Part shown: piece after piece, positions 30,198-30,310 of the stretch
How the letters are laid out: every line of letters starts with the position of its first letter
Numbering within the stretch: the stretch's first letter is position 1
Assembly: GCA_003427395.1 (NCBI GenBank)
Contig: BFEA01000627.1
Span: 540,892 to 571,201 of the forward strand
Origin: Chara braunii
Lineage: Eukaryota; Streptophyta; Charophyceae; Charales; Characeae
Direction of reading: 5' to 3'
Length of the DNA stretch: 30,310 bases
Notes under the pieces: generated by a model
What the model saw: only the letters and a program-made list of their open reading frames with translations
What the model was told of the DNA's origin: nothing
Databases searched by the model: none
Made by a program: the position numbers and the translations under genes

Positions 30198-30310
30198 GCG
30201 AATATTATTGGTATTTTTACACTAGGATTTCACCATCAACATGATTGCCGAGAAATTAGGCGCCTGTTTCAAGATTTAGGTATTGAAATAAATGAAATTA
30301 TTCCGGAAGG
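30198..30310 (+). pseudogene. chlB: Fragment of plastid chlB (dark-operative protochlorophyllide reductase subunit B)
   Basis: From 30198 to the window end one frame is open for 37 codons. It encodes [20 protein letters not shown] and then [16 protein letters not shown], a highly conserved stretch of the ChlB subunit of DPOR. The enzyme is a nitrogenase-like complex that reduces protochlorophyllide without light. ChlB is plastid-encoded in algae and non-flowering plants. Here the fragment follows nuclear-looking TA repeats, lacks its N-terminal part, and is AT-rich like plastid DNA. It is most likely a plastid insertion into the nuclear genome (NUPT). The alternative is a chimeric assembly join. 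It continues past the window. Confidence 0.85.

Noticed and set aside
1-30310. CRISPR array, rRNA or functional tRNA genes
   Set aside because: No regularly spaced repeats, rRNA cores or well-paired tRNAs were seen.

Overview
The window looks like nuclear DNA of a streptophyte green lineage that still uses the light-independent (dark) chlorophyll pathway, most likely a charophyte such as Chara. The evidence is a block of plant-type TTTAGGG repeats, a Ty3/gypsy chromovirus, a trihelix (Myb/SANT-like) factor, and a piece of the plastid gene chlB at the right edge. Flowering plants have lost chlB. The species is an inference. Nothing looks bacterial, and most long open frames here are shadows in GC-rich or low-complexity DNA.

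Layout. 1-5337: a decayed chromovirus on +, in the order gag, protease, reverse transcriptase, RNase H, integrase, chromodomain, with its 5' end off the window. 5338-7100: its non-coding 3' side, including an exact 300-bp duplication across a single n. 7109-8556: the broken 3' half of a LINE on +. 9321-10133: a diverged tandem duplication and long purine/GAA tracts. 10237-10776: a perfect palindrome and a 270-bp fold-back element.

11311-14880 holds the host gene of most interest: two exons on +, separated by a 3.3-kb repeat-filled intron, encoding part of a CAMSAP/Patronin CKK domain, the microtubule minus-end-binding module. 17810-22190 on - is a second, unrelated gypsy element (primer-binding site, gag, protease, RT, RNase H) in which I find no integrase. 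23200-23477 on - is an exon-like open stretch that I cannot name.

25201-27436 is rich in short elements: tRNA-derived SINE-like sequences, a 104-bp hairpin, and a 1.4-kb imperfect inverted repeat that encloses the hairpin and one SINE. 28245-29884 on + is a trihelix-type gene with four in-frame stops and a frameshift. 29896-30197 is TA-rich duplicated sequence leading into the chlB fragment, which runs off the window.

The genes do not form a functional unit. The picture is host exons (CKK gene, unnamed minus-strand exon, decayed trihelix gene) set in layers of retrotransposons, fold-back elements and microsatellites. Many stops in the decayed frames are one C-to-T change from CGA, CAG or CAA, as expected from loss of methylated cytosines.
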